Of a stretch of 64,000 bases of DNA, positions 48,110-56,193 are shown in pieces. The translations under genes and the position numbers were made by a program. Every line of letters begins with the position of its first letter. The first letter of the stretch is position 1. The DNA lies in assembly GCF_048541825.1 (NCBI RefSeq), contig NZ_CP183332.1:1054001-1118000 (forward strand). Reading direction: 5' to 3'. Below the pieces are notes generated by a model. It was not told the DNA's origin and ran no database searches. It saw nothing but the letters and a program-made list of their open reading frames with translations. The DNA is from Caulobacter sp048541825 (lineage in GTDB: Bacteria > Pseudomonadota > Alphaproteobacteria > Caulobacterales > Caulobacteraceae).

Positions 48110-48137
48110 GGGCCCCTCAGCGCGAGGGGCCCTTTTT
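48110..48137 (+). terminator. Terminator of RcnB-like gene
   Basis: GGGCCCCTC / GAGGGGCCC stem with AGCGC loop followed by TTTTT, 24 nt after the stop. Confidence 0.9.
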
Positions 48138-48338
48138 CATGTCAGGACCCTGGCCTTCATCAGGCTTTGCGTGGCGCCAAAGCCCGCCGCACGCTAAAAT
48201 CTCCGCCGGGTCGCGAGCACGCGTCGACAAGGATGCACCGCACCTTGACGAAACGGCAAAAAAACGCTCAAACGCCCGGCCTTTGTCGCTTCGCCGTTGC
48301 GCGAGGCGGCCCTGATTGACCAGTCTGGAGAATAAATC

Positions 48339-49358
48339 ATGCGCGTCTATTATGATCGCGACGCCGACCTCGCCCGCATTCTCGACAAGAAGATCGCGAT
48401 CGTAGGCTATGGTTCGCAAGGTCACGCGCACGCTCTCAACCTCCGGGATTCGGGCGCCAAGAACCTCGCCGTCGCGCTGCGCCCCGGCTCGGCCACCGCC
48501 AAGAAGGCCGAAGGCGAGGGCCTGAAGGTCATGACCGTCGCCGAGGCCGCCGCCTGGGCCGACCTGATCATGATCCTGGCCCCGGATGAGCATCAGCGCG
48601 CGATCTATAACGAAGAGATCGCCCCCAACATCCGTGACGGCGCGGCCCTGCTGTTTGCCCACGGCCTGAACGTGCACTTCGGCCTGATCGAGCCCAAGGA
48701 CACCATCGACGTTCTGATGGTCGCCCCCAAGGGCCCCGGCCACACCGTGCGCGGCGAGTACCAAAAGGGCGGCGGCGTGCCCTGCCTGATCGCGGTGCAT
48801 CACAACGCCACCGGCAACGCCCACGACCTGGGCCTGGCCTATGCCTCGGCCATCGGTGGCGGTCGCTCGGGCATCATCGAGACCAACTTCCGCGAAGAGT
48901 GCGAAACCGACCTGTTCGGCGAGCAGGCCGTGCTGTGCGGCGGCACGGTGGAACTGATCCGCTGCGGCTTCGAAGTGCTGGTGGAAGCCGGCTACGCGCC
49001 GGAGATGGCCTATTTCGAGTGCCTGCACGAGCTGAAGCTGATCGTCGACCTGATCTATGAAGGCGGCATCGCCAACATGAACTACTCGATCAGCAACACC
49101 GCCGAATACGGCGAATATGTCACCGGTCCGCGCATCGTCACCGCCGAGACCAAGGCCGAGATGAAGCGCGTGCTGGAAGACATCCAGTCGGGCAAGTTCG
49201 TCCGCGACTTCATGCTGGAAAACGCCGTCGGCCAGCCCTCGTTCAAGGCTACCCGCCGCCGTGCGGGTGAGCATCAGATCGAAGAAGTCGGCGCGCGCCT
49301 GCGCGGCATGATGCCGTGGATCGCCAAGAACAAGCTGGTGGACGTCACCAAGAACTAA
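48339..49358 (+). CDS. ilvC: Ketol-acid reductoisomerase
   Basis: 339 residues, class I length, with GGAGAAT before the ATG. NADPH site IAIVGYGSQGHAHALNLRDSG; KGPGHTVRGEYQ; and the Mg-binding acidic residues in TNFREECETDLFGEQAVLCGG. Second step of valine/leucine/isoleucine synthesis. Monocistronic, with its own terminator; ilvBN are not in the window. The 201-bp upstream region holds GCTAAAATC (48193-48201), a possible Caulobacter-type -10, but no convincing -35 and no attenuator peptide. Confidence 0.98.
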   Translation: MRVYYDRDADLARILDKKIAIVGYGSQGHAHALNLRDSGAKNLAVALRPGSATAKKAEGEGLKVMTVAEAAAWADLIMILAPDEHQRAIYNEEIAPNIRDGAALLFAHGLNVHFGLIEPKDTIDVLMVAPKGPGHTVRGEYQKGGGVPCLIAVHHNATGNAHDLGLAYASAIGGGRSGIIETNFREECETDLFGEQAVLCGGTVELIRCGFEVLVEAGYAPEMAYFECLHELKLIVDLIYEGGIANMNYSISNTAEYGEYVTGPRIVTAETKAEMKRVLEDIQSGKFVRDFMLENAVGQPSFKATRRRAGEHQIEEVGARLRGMMPWIAKNKLVDVTKN

Positions 49359-49383
49359 GGTCCCTCTCCAAGGATCGTGTCAG

Positions 49384-49415
49384 AGCCCTCGGCCGCCCCC
49401 GGCCGGGGGCTTTTT
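49384..49415 (+). terminator. ilvC terminator
   Basis: Stem AGCCCTCGGCCG / CGGCCGGGGGCT (one T-G wobble) with CCCC loop, followed by TTTTT. Confidence 0.9.
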
Positions 49416-49491
49416 CATTTCAGGGTTGCGGTCCTGTGGCGACGACCGGAAAGTGCGTCGCGTCCCGCTTGAGGGACTGGGAGGATCATCG

Positions 49492-50073
49492 ATGAAGCGC
49501 CTGTTTGCCGCCCTGACCGTTTGCGCCGCCGTAGGCATTGCCGCCACGCCGAGCCTGGCCGCCGAAGTGGCCTACAAGCTGGACTCTTCCCACACCGAGA
49601 CGATGTTCATCATCGATCGCTTTGGCTTCAACTCGGTGATCGGCATCTTCGGCGGGGCGGAGGGCACGATCTGGCTGGACGAGGCCGCGCCGGAAAAGTC
49701 GCGGGTCGAGGCCACCATCCAGGTTGGCAGCCTGCAGTCCGGTCACGCCACCCGTGACGAGCACCTCAAGGCCGAGCGCTGGCTGAACGCTCCGGCCTTC
49801 CCGACCATGACCTTCAAGTCGACCAAGGTGGAAAAGACCGGACCCGACACCGCCAAGGTGACCGGCGACATGACCATCATGGGCGTGACCCAGCCGGCCA
49901 CCCTTGAGGTCAAGCTCAACAAGATCGGCACGGCGCCCAACAATCAGAAGAAGCAGGCCGGTTTCACCATCACCGGCGCGATCAGCCGCAAGGCCTTCGG
50001 CAGCGCCACAGGGGCCGGCGCGATCGGCGACGGCGTCGCCATCCGCATCGAGGCCCTGGCGATCGCTCAGTAG
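49492..50073 (+). CDS. YceI family periplasmic protein
   Basis: 193 residues from ATG 49492 (GGGAGGATC upstream). Signal peptide ends SLA-AE. The lipocalin-like YceI barrel shows YKLDSSHTETMFIIDRFGFNSVIGIFGGAEGTI, HLKAERWLNAPAFPTMTFKS and a closing GDGVAIRIEALAI. YceI proteins bind isoprenoid chains; the function in this organism is unknown. Stop is 1 bp from the end of the convergent CAP gene. Confidence 0.9.
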   Translation: MKRLFAALTVCAAVGIAATPSLAAEVAYKLDSSHTETMFIIDRFGFNSVIGIFGGAEGTIWLDEAAPEKSRVEATIQVGSLQSGHATRDEHLKAERWLNAPAFPTMTFKSTKVEKTGPDTAKVTGDMTIMGVTQPATLEVKLNKIGTAPNNQKKQAGFTITGAISRKAFGSATGAGAIGDGVAIRIEALAIAQ

Positions 50074-50074
50074 G

Positions 50075-50872
50075 CTACTCCAGAAAGAACACCGGCCCCC
50101 AGGCCACCTGGTAGCGGTGCTCGCCCGACGACAGGTGCGGGCGCAGCTGCCAGGCCCCGGGCGGCAGGACCGACCGCGGGCGCCCCTCGACAGAGGTCGT
50201 GGTCAGGACGTCGCCGCCGGGGTCCGAAACGGAGAACTGGCGGATGGCCGGGGTAGCGCCCGACAGGGCGGCGGCGATCTCGTCGGATGAGCGGACGCGC
50301 AGCGGCGCCGGTCGCGCCAGCCGGGCGCTGACCTCGGCATAGGCGCCCACTGCGATCACACGTGGTCCCTGGCGCAGCACGCCATAGCCCACATGGGTAA
50401 AGCCCTGCGCCAGCAGATTGGCCCGGTGGCCCGGGCTGTTTCGCCACTGGTTCATGATCTGGTCGGGCTGGACTGGCCCGGCGGCGTTGCGGCGCATGGC
50501 GATGTTCTCGCCCGGCGCGCCGACCAGGTCGCGGGCCAGCAGGCCGACGCGCCCGGCGGCGCTAAAGCCGTCGGAGGTGACATGGTCGAAGACGCCGCTG
50601 ACCGCCATGTCGGCGGCGTGGGCGCGCGCCGCCAGAATCAGACCCCGGTCGGGCCGAAGTCCGGCCACGCCCTGGCGCTCGCGGACAAGGTTGTTGAGGT
50701 CCAGCAGGGTGTCTTCGAACCCGTCGTCGAAGTCGCCGCCCGCCGCGTCGGACAGGCCCTGGCGCAGCCTGCGGTCATAGGCCTGCCAGCGCGCGATCGG
50801 CGCGGCGTGGGCCAGGCCGGCGGCGAGGACGAGGGGGGCGGTCAGCAGGGTTCTTCGAAGGATTTGCGGCAT
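50075..50872 (-). CDS. CAP/SCP-like extracellular domain protein
   Basis: 265 residues with a signal peptide (RRTLLTAPLVLAAGLAHA). The CAP domain (about 60-180) has LNNLVRERQGVAGLRPDRGLILAARAHAADMAVSGVFDH, GENIAM, WRNSPGHRANLLAQGFTHVGYG. The C-terminal part is beta-rich and not recognised. CAP proteins are secreted and variously implicated in lipid binding or cell-wall contact. Confidence 0.88.
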   Translation of the reverse strand: MPQILRRTLLTAPLVLAAGLAHAAPIARWQAYDRRLRQGLSDAAGGDFDDGFEDTLLDLNNLVRERQGVAGLRPDRGLILAARAHAADMAVSGVFDHVTSDGFSAAGRVGLLARDLVGAPGENIAMRRNAAGPVQPDQIMNQWRNSPGHRANLLAQGFTHVGYGVLRQGPRVIAVGAYAEVSARLARPAPLRVRSSDEIAAALSGATPAIRQFSVSDPGGDVLTTTSVEGRPRSVLPPGAWQLRPHLSSGEHRYQVAWGPVFFLE

Positions 50873-50925
50873 CGCGGCCCCTAACAGTGATTGACAGGAA
50901 CCCCCGGGACCAAGCTCTAAGACCC

Positions 50926-51489
50926 ATGCGTCCCGTGCGTTCCATATGGCTGGCCGGCCCCGATGTCTGGCTCCCCGATTCTGCGGCCCAGGCGGCGCGC
51001 CAGCGGGCCCATTGCATCGACGCCGGCTTTACGGGCCTGACCCCCGATCCCGCGCCCCTGAGCGCGGAGAACGGCTCCGAGCTTGAAGCGCGCGAACTCT
51101 ACGCCGCCCGCATGGCGCGATTGCGTCAGGCCGACGCCGGGGTGGTCAATCTGACCCCGTGGCGCGGGCCCTCGGCCGATCCCGGCGCGGCGTTCGAGAC
51201 CGGCGTTCTGGCGGGGCTGGGTCGACCGATCTTCGCCTATCTGAACGTGCCCGACGAATCCCAGGCCGAATATGTCGACCGGGTGGAGTCGTTCGTCGGC
51301 GCCCAACGCGACGAGGCTGGCGTCTGGCGCGACGGGGATGGCTGCGTGGTCGAGGACTATGGCCTGCCCGAGACCGTGATGCTGTGGGCCGAAGCGCGAC
51401 GCCTGTTCGTGATCGTCACCGGCGATCCGCTGCATGACCTGACGGGGCTGGAGCTGTGTCTTGAGGCCTTGAGGCTTTACGCGGAGTAG
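50926..51489 (+). CDS. Nucleoside 2-deoxyribosyltransferase-like protein
   Basis: 187 residues from ATG 50926; a longer reading from 50887 has no support. SIWLAGPDVWLPDSAAQAARQR, MARLRQADAGVVNLTPWRGPSADPGAAFETGVLAGLGRPIFAYLN contain the phosphate-loop-like start and the Asp/Glu pocket of the family. Such enzymes exchange bases between deoxynucleosides, for salvage or clearing of damaged bases. The catalytic Glu assignment is tentative. Confidence 0.8.
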   Translation: MRPVRSIWLAGPDVWLPDSAAQAARQRAHCIDAGFTGLTPDPAPLSAENGSELEARELYAARMARLRQADAGVVNLTPWRGPSADPGAAFETGVLAGLGRPIFAYLNVPDESQAEYVDRVESFVGAQRDEAGVWRDGDGCVVEDYGLPETVMLWAEARRLFVIVTGDPLHDLTGLELCLEALRLYAE

Positions 51490-51496
51490 GGCGACC

Positions 51497-51615
51497 AAGT
51501 CCTCCCCCTAGCGGGGGAGGTGTCGGCGAAGCCGACGGAGGGGGAAGTGACCGCGCAGTCATTGCGGTCTTCCCCCACCGGCCTCCGGCCGCCTCCCCCT
51601 TCAGGGGGAGGACTT
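51497..51615. repeat. 119-bp palindromic intergenic repeat element
   Basis: Outer 13-bp perfect inverted repeat AAGTCCTCCCCCT (51497-51509) / AGGGGGAGGACTT (51603-51615). Inside are hairpins CCTCCCCC-TAGC-GGGGGAGG, GTCGGC-GAA-GCCGAC, and GGGGGAAGTGACCGC facing GCGGTCTTCCCCC. The layout would fold into a cloverleaf on either strand. It sits between two convergent genes and probably ends both transcripts. Looks like a REP/BIME-type mobile palindrome. Confidence 0.8.
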
Positions 51616-51623
51616 GCCGCACG

Positions 51624-52367
51624 TCACCAATCCAACCCCGCTTCCCCTCGCAGAATCGCCTCCGCCGCCGCCGAGTGCTGTCCACCATCCCGCTCGTGCA
51701 GCACCAGGGCCGGCAGCAGCACCAGCGGCGCCTTGCCGGTCTTGAGCGCCCGCACGATTACCCGCTTGGCCGGGGCGTCGGCGAAGGGCTGGATCGGACG
51801 GATCCTGAACGAGCCCGCCTTGGGCGCCAGCAGGGCCAGGATGTCGGCCAGCCGGTCGGCGCGGTGGATGAGGGTGATGCTGCCGCCCTCGCGCACGGCC
51901 TTGAGCAGGAAGCCGGTCCAGGCCGCCAGCCCGCCGTCGGCCATCCAGGCTCCGGTCTTGGCCGGGGAGGGGGCGCGCAGCGCGCCGGGGTCGTCGAAAA
52001 ACGGCGGGTTGCTGATCACGGCGTCGAACACTGGCAGGCCCAGGGCGCGAAAGCCGACCTCGATGTCTCCGGTGCTGATCTCGACCCGATCGGCCAGTTC
52101 GTTAAGCGCCACGTTCTCTCGCGCCAGCGCGGCGGCGTCCGGATCGCGCTCCACGCCATGGAATCGGGCGCCCGGCCGGCGAGTCGCGGCGGCCAGCAGC
52201 GCCCCGCCGACGCCGCAGCCGGCCTCCAGCACGCGGTCGCTGGAAAGGGCGTCGCAGGCCGCCGCCAGCAGCGCCGCATCCAGGCCCGCCCGGTATCCGC
52301 CGACCTTCTGGCGGAGGCGAACACGGCCGTTCAGCACGCTATCTTCGGTCAGCTGAGTGTCGTCCAA
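51624..52367 (-). CDS. TrmN6-like tRNA1(Val) adenine-N6 methyltransferase
   Basis: 247 residues from a TTG at 52367. The SAM loop VLEAGCGVGGALLAAA (46-61), acidic VERD and the amino-methyltransferase motif NPPF (120-123) are clear, followed by TrmN6/YfiC-type C-terminus (LIHRADRLADILALL...PFADAPAKRVIVRAL). It should methylate A37 of tRNA1(Val). Divergent from the polyprenyl synthase gene. Confidence 0.88.
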   Translation of the reverse strand: MDDTQLTEDSVLNGRVRLRQKVGGYRAGLDAALLAAACDALSSDRVLEAGCGVGGALLAAATRRPGARFHGVERDPDAAALARENVALNELADRVEISTGDIEVGFRALGLPVFDAVISNPPFFDDPGALRAPSPAKTGAWMADGGLAAWTGFLLKAVREGGSITLIHRADRLADILALLAPKAGSFRIRPIQPFADAPAKRVIVRALKTGKAPLVLLPALVLHERDGGQHSAAAEAILRGEAGLDW

Positions 52368-52510
52368 CGCATCAAGCCTTGTGCTTGCCTTGACCCTGAC
52401 CTATCCCGCCACCATTGTCCCTCGCAACGGCTGATCCTGCTGGGGACGGATGTGAGCCCGATCGCCCCTCGACAAGGGTCAAAGGTGTGTCGGTCAAGGA
52501 GAGTATAGTC

Positions 52511-53521
52511 TTGGACGCAGTTGCAGCGACCCTCGCCCGAGAGCCGGGATCGGTGGATCGACTGGTGCGTCTGGCGGCCGCCGACATGGGCGGGGTCGAC
52601 CGCCTGATCACCGAACGCATGCAGAGCGACGTGCCCCTGATCCCGGCGCTGGCCGAGCATTTGATCGCCGCCGGCGGCAAGCGCCTGCGCCCGTTGCTGA
52701 CTGTGGCGGCTGCGCGTCTGGCCGGCTCGGACAACGACGCCTGCCTGAAGCTGGCCGCTTCGGTCGAGTTCATCCATACCGCCACCCTGCTGCATGACGA
52801 CGTGGTCGACGGCAGCCACTTGCGGCGCGGCAAGGTCGCGGCCCACCTGATCTGGGGCGCAGCCCAAAGCGTGCTGGTGGGCGACTTCCTTTTTGCTCGC
52901 GCCTTTGAACTGATGGTCGAGACCAACTCGATGAAGGCGCTGGAGATTCTGGCCCGCGCCAGCCGGGTGATCGCCGAGGGCGAAGTGCTGCAATTGATGC
53001 GCAGCCACGACCTCAATCTATCGCAGACAATCTATCTCGACATCATCGCCGCCAAGACCGCCGAGCTGTTCGCCGCCGCTTCCGAGGCCGGCGCAGTTTC
53101 GGCCGGGGTCGACAAGACCCGGTCCGACGCCCTGCGCGACTACGGCCTGAACCTGGGTCTGGCGTTCCAGCTGGCCGACGACGCCCTGGACTATGGTGGC
53201 GCGACCGAGACGCTGGGCAAGAACGCTGGCGACGACTTCCGCGAAGGCAAGGCCACCTTGCCGCTGCTGCTGGCCATCGCCCGTTCGGGCCCGCGCGAAG
53301 CCGAGTTCTGGGAGCGGGCCATCGGCCGTCGCGAACAGACCGAAGCCGACTTCCGCCGCGCCCGCGAGCTGATCATCGGTTCGGGCGCCCTGGACGCCAC
53401 CCTGGACCTGGCCGCCGACTATGCCGACAAGGCCAAGTCAGCCCTGGCGATGTTCCCGGCCAATGACTGGCGCACGGCGCTGGAAAGCCTCGCCGACTTC
53501 GCGGTCAGCCGGAGAGCCTGA
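52511..53521 (+). CDS. Polyprenyl diphosphate synthase (octa/decaprenyl)
   Basis: 336 residues if begun at TTG 52511, 9 nt after AAGGAG (52496-52501), the best ribosome-binding site; upstream GTG 52487 and TTG 52415 are in frame but weaker. First aspartate-rich motif LLHDDVVD, second LADDALDYGG, and GGKRLRP for isoprenoid diphosphate binding. Makes the side chain of ubiquinone; product length cannot be read with certainty. Its stop overlaps the next ATG by one base. Confidence 0.93.
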   Translation: MDAVAATLAREPGSVDRLVRLAAADMGGVDRLITERMQSDVPLIPALAEHLIAAGGKRLRPLLTVAAARLAGSDNDACLKLAASVEFIHTATLLHDDVVDGSHLRRGKVAAHLIWGAAQSVLVGDFLFARAFELMVETNSMKALEILARASRVIAEGEVLQLMRSHDLNLSQTIYLDIIAAKTAELFAAASEAGAVSAGVDKTRSDALRDYGLNLGLAFQLADDALDYGGATETLGKNAGDDFREGKATLPLLLAIARSGPREAEFWERAIGRREQTEADFRRARELIIGSGALDATLDLAADYADKAKSALAMFPANDWRTALESLADFAVSRRA

Positions 53522-54114
53522 TGGCCCGGCGGCCGAAGCCCCTCCATCTGGGCCTACCGCGCGCCGCGCCGGGCGAGCGCCTGCCGCACCTGGACACCAT
53601 CATCGCCACCTCGGCCGCCAACCCGAGCGGCGACCCTAATGTGCGGGCCCAGGAGGCTGGCGAGGCGGCCGGCAAGGTGATCGGCGGCGGGGTAGGCGTG
53701 CTGGTCGGCTTTGTTCTTATCGTGCTGATGCTGGGACCGGTGCTGTGGGCGCCCGGCTGGGCCGCCCTGCGGGCCGCGCGTCTGGTTCCCGGGCCCTGGT
53801 GGCCCTGGCTGGCGGGCCTCGCGGCGGGCCTGGCCGTGGCTCTGATCCAGACCTGGCTGCTGGTTCAGCGCAATCCGATACTGCGCTATCCGATCGTGGC
53901 CCTGTTCGCCGCCGCCTGGGTTGGCGGGCTCTGGGCGGAACTGACCTCGCCGCGCCACGATTGGGTGACGACCGCCCCGACCCTGCACATGCCCGGCCCC
54001 TGGACCTGGGCGCTGCTGGGCCTGGGCACGGTGATCTATGCGGGCATCTATCTGCTGGCCTTGGGCCAGATCACCAAGGGCCGCTGGGTCCGAGGGTGGC
54101 AGCTGATCAAATAG
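53521..54114 (+). CDS. Membrane protein of unknown function, coupled to polyprenyl synthase
   Basis: 197 residues with about four membrane helices (residues 55-80, 95-115, 125-140, 165-185). Start TGATG overlaps the synthase stop, so translation is coupled. Tryptophan/proline-rich loops (VPGPWWPWL, MPGPWTWALL). No family recognised; a link with quinone metabolism is suggested only by position. Confidence 0.7.
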   Translation: MARRPKPLHLGLPRAAPGERLPHLDTIIATSAANPSGDPNVRAQEAGEAAGKVIGGGVGVLVGFVLIVLMLGPVLWAPGWAALRAARLVPGPWWPWLAGLAAGLAVALIQTWLLVQRNPILRYPIVALFAAAWVGGLWAELTSPRHDWVTTAPTLHMPGPWTWALLGLGTVIYAGIYLLALGQITKGRWVRGWQLIK

Positions 54115-54258
54115 GGCGTCGGGCTCTTTTTCTGGCTGGATCGGCGGTGGACACAAGCGCTGGATGTGAATTCGCCGTAAACTGGCCTCGTGGTTCTCGA
54201 CAAGTCCGGCGATAGGCTCCACCTCTAGGGTCATGGTTATCGGCTGGGAGCCGCCTTC

Positions 54259-54663
54259 GTGATCCGACTGATCCTCAACATCCTGTGGTTTGTGTTTGGC
54301 GGCTGGATTTCCGGCCTGCTCTGGCTGCTGGGCGGCGCCCTGCTGGCCATCACCATTGTCGGCCTGCCCTATACCGGCGCGGCCTGGCGCATCGCGGGCT
54401 TTGCCTTCTGGCCGTTCGGCAAGGAGATCGTCAGTCGCGAGATCGTCAACGGCAAGGGCGACCTTGGCACTGGGCCGTTGGGCTTCGTGCTGAACATTAT
54501 CTGGTTCATCCTGGGCGGCTGGTACATCGCCCTGAGCCATCTGATGATCGCCTTCGCCGAGGCCATCACGATCATCGGCATCCCCTTCGCCATCAAGGAT
54601 TTCCAGCTGGCCCTGATCGCCCTGGCCCCGATCGGCCGCGAGGTGGTGGTGGTTCGCCGCTAG
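54259..54663 (+). CDS. YccF family inner-membrane protein
   Basis: 134 residues from a GTG. Two copies of the YccF repeat: LILNILWFVFGGWISGLLWLL and FVLNIIWFILGGWYIALSHLM, with IVGLPYTGAAWRIAGFAFWPFGKEI and IIGIPFAIKDFQLALIALAPIGREV. Three to four helices. Function unknown. Directly followed by the 108-bp repeat. Confidence 0.88.
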   Translation: MIRLILNILWFVFGGWISGLLWLLGGALLAITIVGLPYTGAAWRIAGFAFWPFGKEIVSREIVNGKGDLGTGPLGFVLNIIWFILGGWYIALSHLMIAFAEAITIIGIPFAIKDFQLALIALAPIGREVVVVRR

Positions 54664-54666
54664 GCG

Positions 54667-54774
54667 CTAGAGCAAAGGTCGCCATGATTGCATCATGGCG
54701 TTTGCTCTAGATTCTTGTTTTGACGCGTTATTTCGGCGGCGAACCGGTATCCACTTCGCCGAACAACGCGCTAG
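54667..54774. repeat. 108-bp dispersed repeat, copy 2
   Basis: Same length and orientation as 32469-32576, with about six substitutions. Begins CTAGAGC and ends GCGCTAG. One GANTC site (GATTC) is kept while the first one (GAATC in copy 1) is changed to GCATC. Its terminal CTAG gives the TAG stop of ccdB. Confidence 0.9.
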
Positions 54775-55088
54775 AAGCCGATGAACAGGCGGTCCAGCGC
54801 GCTGCGGATGTCGTCTTCGTCGGTGGCTAGGTTGGCGACTTTGTGATGGAGCGATGTTGCATTGATCGCCGCCAGCTGCGGAAGGGATATGACAAGGTCA
54901 ATCCCGTCGCAGACGACCTCGACGGTGAGCTTCGTAAGGCCTTCTAAGTCAGCCGGGTGATAGAGTGGCGCAACGACCACCGTCGGGAGATCACCGGCGT
55001 GATGTGATTGAAGTACAATGACATAGGGCGCTCTGTCGCGACTCCGGATCGACGGATTCTGGAAAACGTCGAACTGGCGGATCACCAC
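54771..55088 (-). CDS. ccdB: CcdB-family toxin
   Basis: 105 residues from GTG 55088. MVIRQFDVFQNPSIRSRDRAPYVIVLQSHHAGDLPTVVVAPLYHPAD and the ending DEDDIRSALDRLFIGF are CcdB-like. CcdB traps gyrase-DNA complexes through its C-terminal residues, which in E. coli end WGI; here FIGF. Overlaps ccdA by 7 bp. The stop codon comes from the repeat element, so the last residues may have been changed. Confidence 0.9.
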   Translation of the reverse strand: MVIRQFDVFQNPSIRSRDRAPYVIVLQSHHAGDLPTVVVAPLYHPADLEGLTKLTVEVVCDGIDLVISLPQLAAINATSLHHKVANLATDEDDIRSALDRLFIGF

Positions 55089-55342
55089 GTTCTTAGGTCA
55101 TCACCGAACACGCCGCATCGCTCGATGCGCTCTCTGTAGGCCTTCAAGGCCTCGGCGTTCTCCTCCGACCATCGCCGGGCCCGTTCCTCGGCGCCGGCGG
55201 GGTCGATTTTCTGCAGATGCAGGCGCAGCTGGGTTTCGCTGAAGCCGGCGATGGAAATCCCCAGCGGCTGGGCTTGCGCCAGCAGTTCCGGGTCGATGCC
55301 GATGTCGCGTTCTGGGCCGTCCATGGGACGGAAGACTATCAT
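55082..55342 (-). CDS. ccdA: CcdA-family antitoxin
   Basis: 86 residues. The C-terminal half (ARRWSEENAEALKAYRERIERCGVFGDDLRTW) is the disordered toxin-binding tail of CcdA. The N-terminal DNA-binding part (ELLAQAQPLGISIAGFSETQLRLHL) is atypical and slightly longer than usual. The ATG overlaps the stop of the upstream ATPase gene (ATGA), and the gene overlaps ccdB by 7 bp. Confidence 0.88.
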   Translation of the reverse strand: MIVFRPMDGPERDIGIDPELLAQAQPLGISIAGFSETQLRLHLQKIDPAGAEERARRWSEENAEALKAYRERIERCGVFGDDLRTW

Positions 55343-56079
55343 TCCTCTTCATCCTCCGACAGCAGCACGTCCAGGAAGGTCTGGCGGCGATTGAGGAAGC
55401 TGCGGGTCACCGTGACGTGGTCGAGGTCTTCGTACTCCACGCGCTCAAGGCCGCGTTCGGAGGTCTCGTAGATCCAGGCGTCGGGATAGCCCAGAATGAT
55501 CGGCGAATGGGTCGCAATGATCAGCTGCGAACGCGCCAGCACCAGTTGGTGCAGCTTGGCCAGGAACGACAGCTGCCGGCTGGGCGAGAGCGCCGCCTCG
55601 GGCTCGTCGAGGATATAGAGGCCGTCGCCCTCGAAGCGATGGTCGAAAAGGTCGAAAAACGCTTCGCCATGCGAGCGCTCATGCAGTCCAGCTTGACCGC
55701 GTCGGCTCGTTCCCGACTCCTCCAGATAACTCGCCGTGGTGAAGAAGCTTTCGGCGCGCAGGAAGTAGCCGTCCCTAGCCTTCAACGGCGCCCGCACGGG
55801 ACGCACGAAGTGATGCAGGGGCGAATGCGACTTCCGGGTTGAGTACTGATGGTCTTTGGACCCGCCCTCGGCGTTGAAGCCCCAGGCCACCGCCAGGGCC
55901 TCGATCAGGGTCGACTTTCCCGAGCCGTTCTCGCCGACCAGAAAGGTGACGCGCGGGTGAAACGCGATGCTGTCCAGACCGCGCAGAACCGGCAGGTTGA
56001 AGGGGTAGACGCTGGCGTCCCAGCCTTCGCGGGGCTGGATCAGGGCTTCAATCCAGTAGGGGCGATCGAGGGCGGCCAT
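55339..56079 (-). CDS. AAA/ABC-type ATPase translationally coupled to CcdAB
   Basis: 246 residues from ATG 56079 with CGGGAAC upstream; a TTG at 56133 would add 18 residues. Walker A VGENGSGKST, signature-like PEAALSPSRQ after Walker B LYILDEPEAAL, and H-loop IIATHSPIILGYP define a small soluble AAA_21/COG3910-type ATPase without membrane domain. Such ATPases occur alone or in defence and stress modules. Its TGA overlaps the ccdA start, so the three genes form one coupled operon. Role unknown. Confidence 0.88.
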   Translation of the reverse strand: MAALDRPYWIEALIQPREGWDASVYPFNLPVLRGLDSIAFHPRVTFLVGENGSGKSTLIEALAVAWGFNAEGGSKDHQYSTRKSHSPLHHFVRPVRAPLKARDGYFLRAESFFTTASYLEESGTSRRGQAGLHERSHGEAFFDLFDHRFEGDGLYILDEPEAALSPSRQLSFLAKLHQLVLARSQLIIATHSPIILGYPDAWIYETSERGLERVEYEDLDHVTVTRSFLNRRQTFLDVLLSEDEEE

Positions 56080-56193
56080 ATTTGCGTTCCCGATATGTTC
56101 CTTCAAAGATTGCACATCTGAGAGCAATTGCAACCCAGGACCTGCTCTGCGTCCGACCGGGCCCGAGGCGGATAGCAGGGTGAATCATAGGCT

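Noticed and set aside
48138..48338. Leader-peptide attenuator before ilvC
   Set aside because: No run of Ile/Val/Leu codons after a start codon and no alternative terminator hairpin were found.
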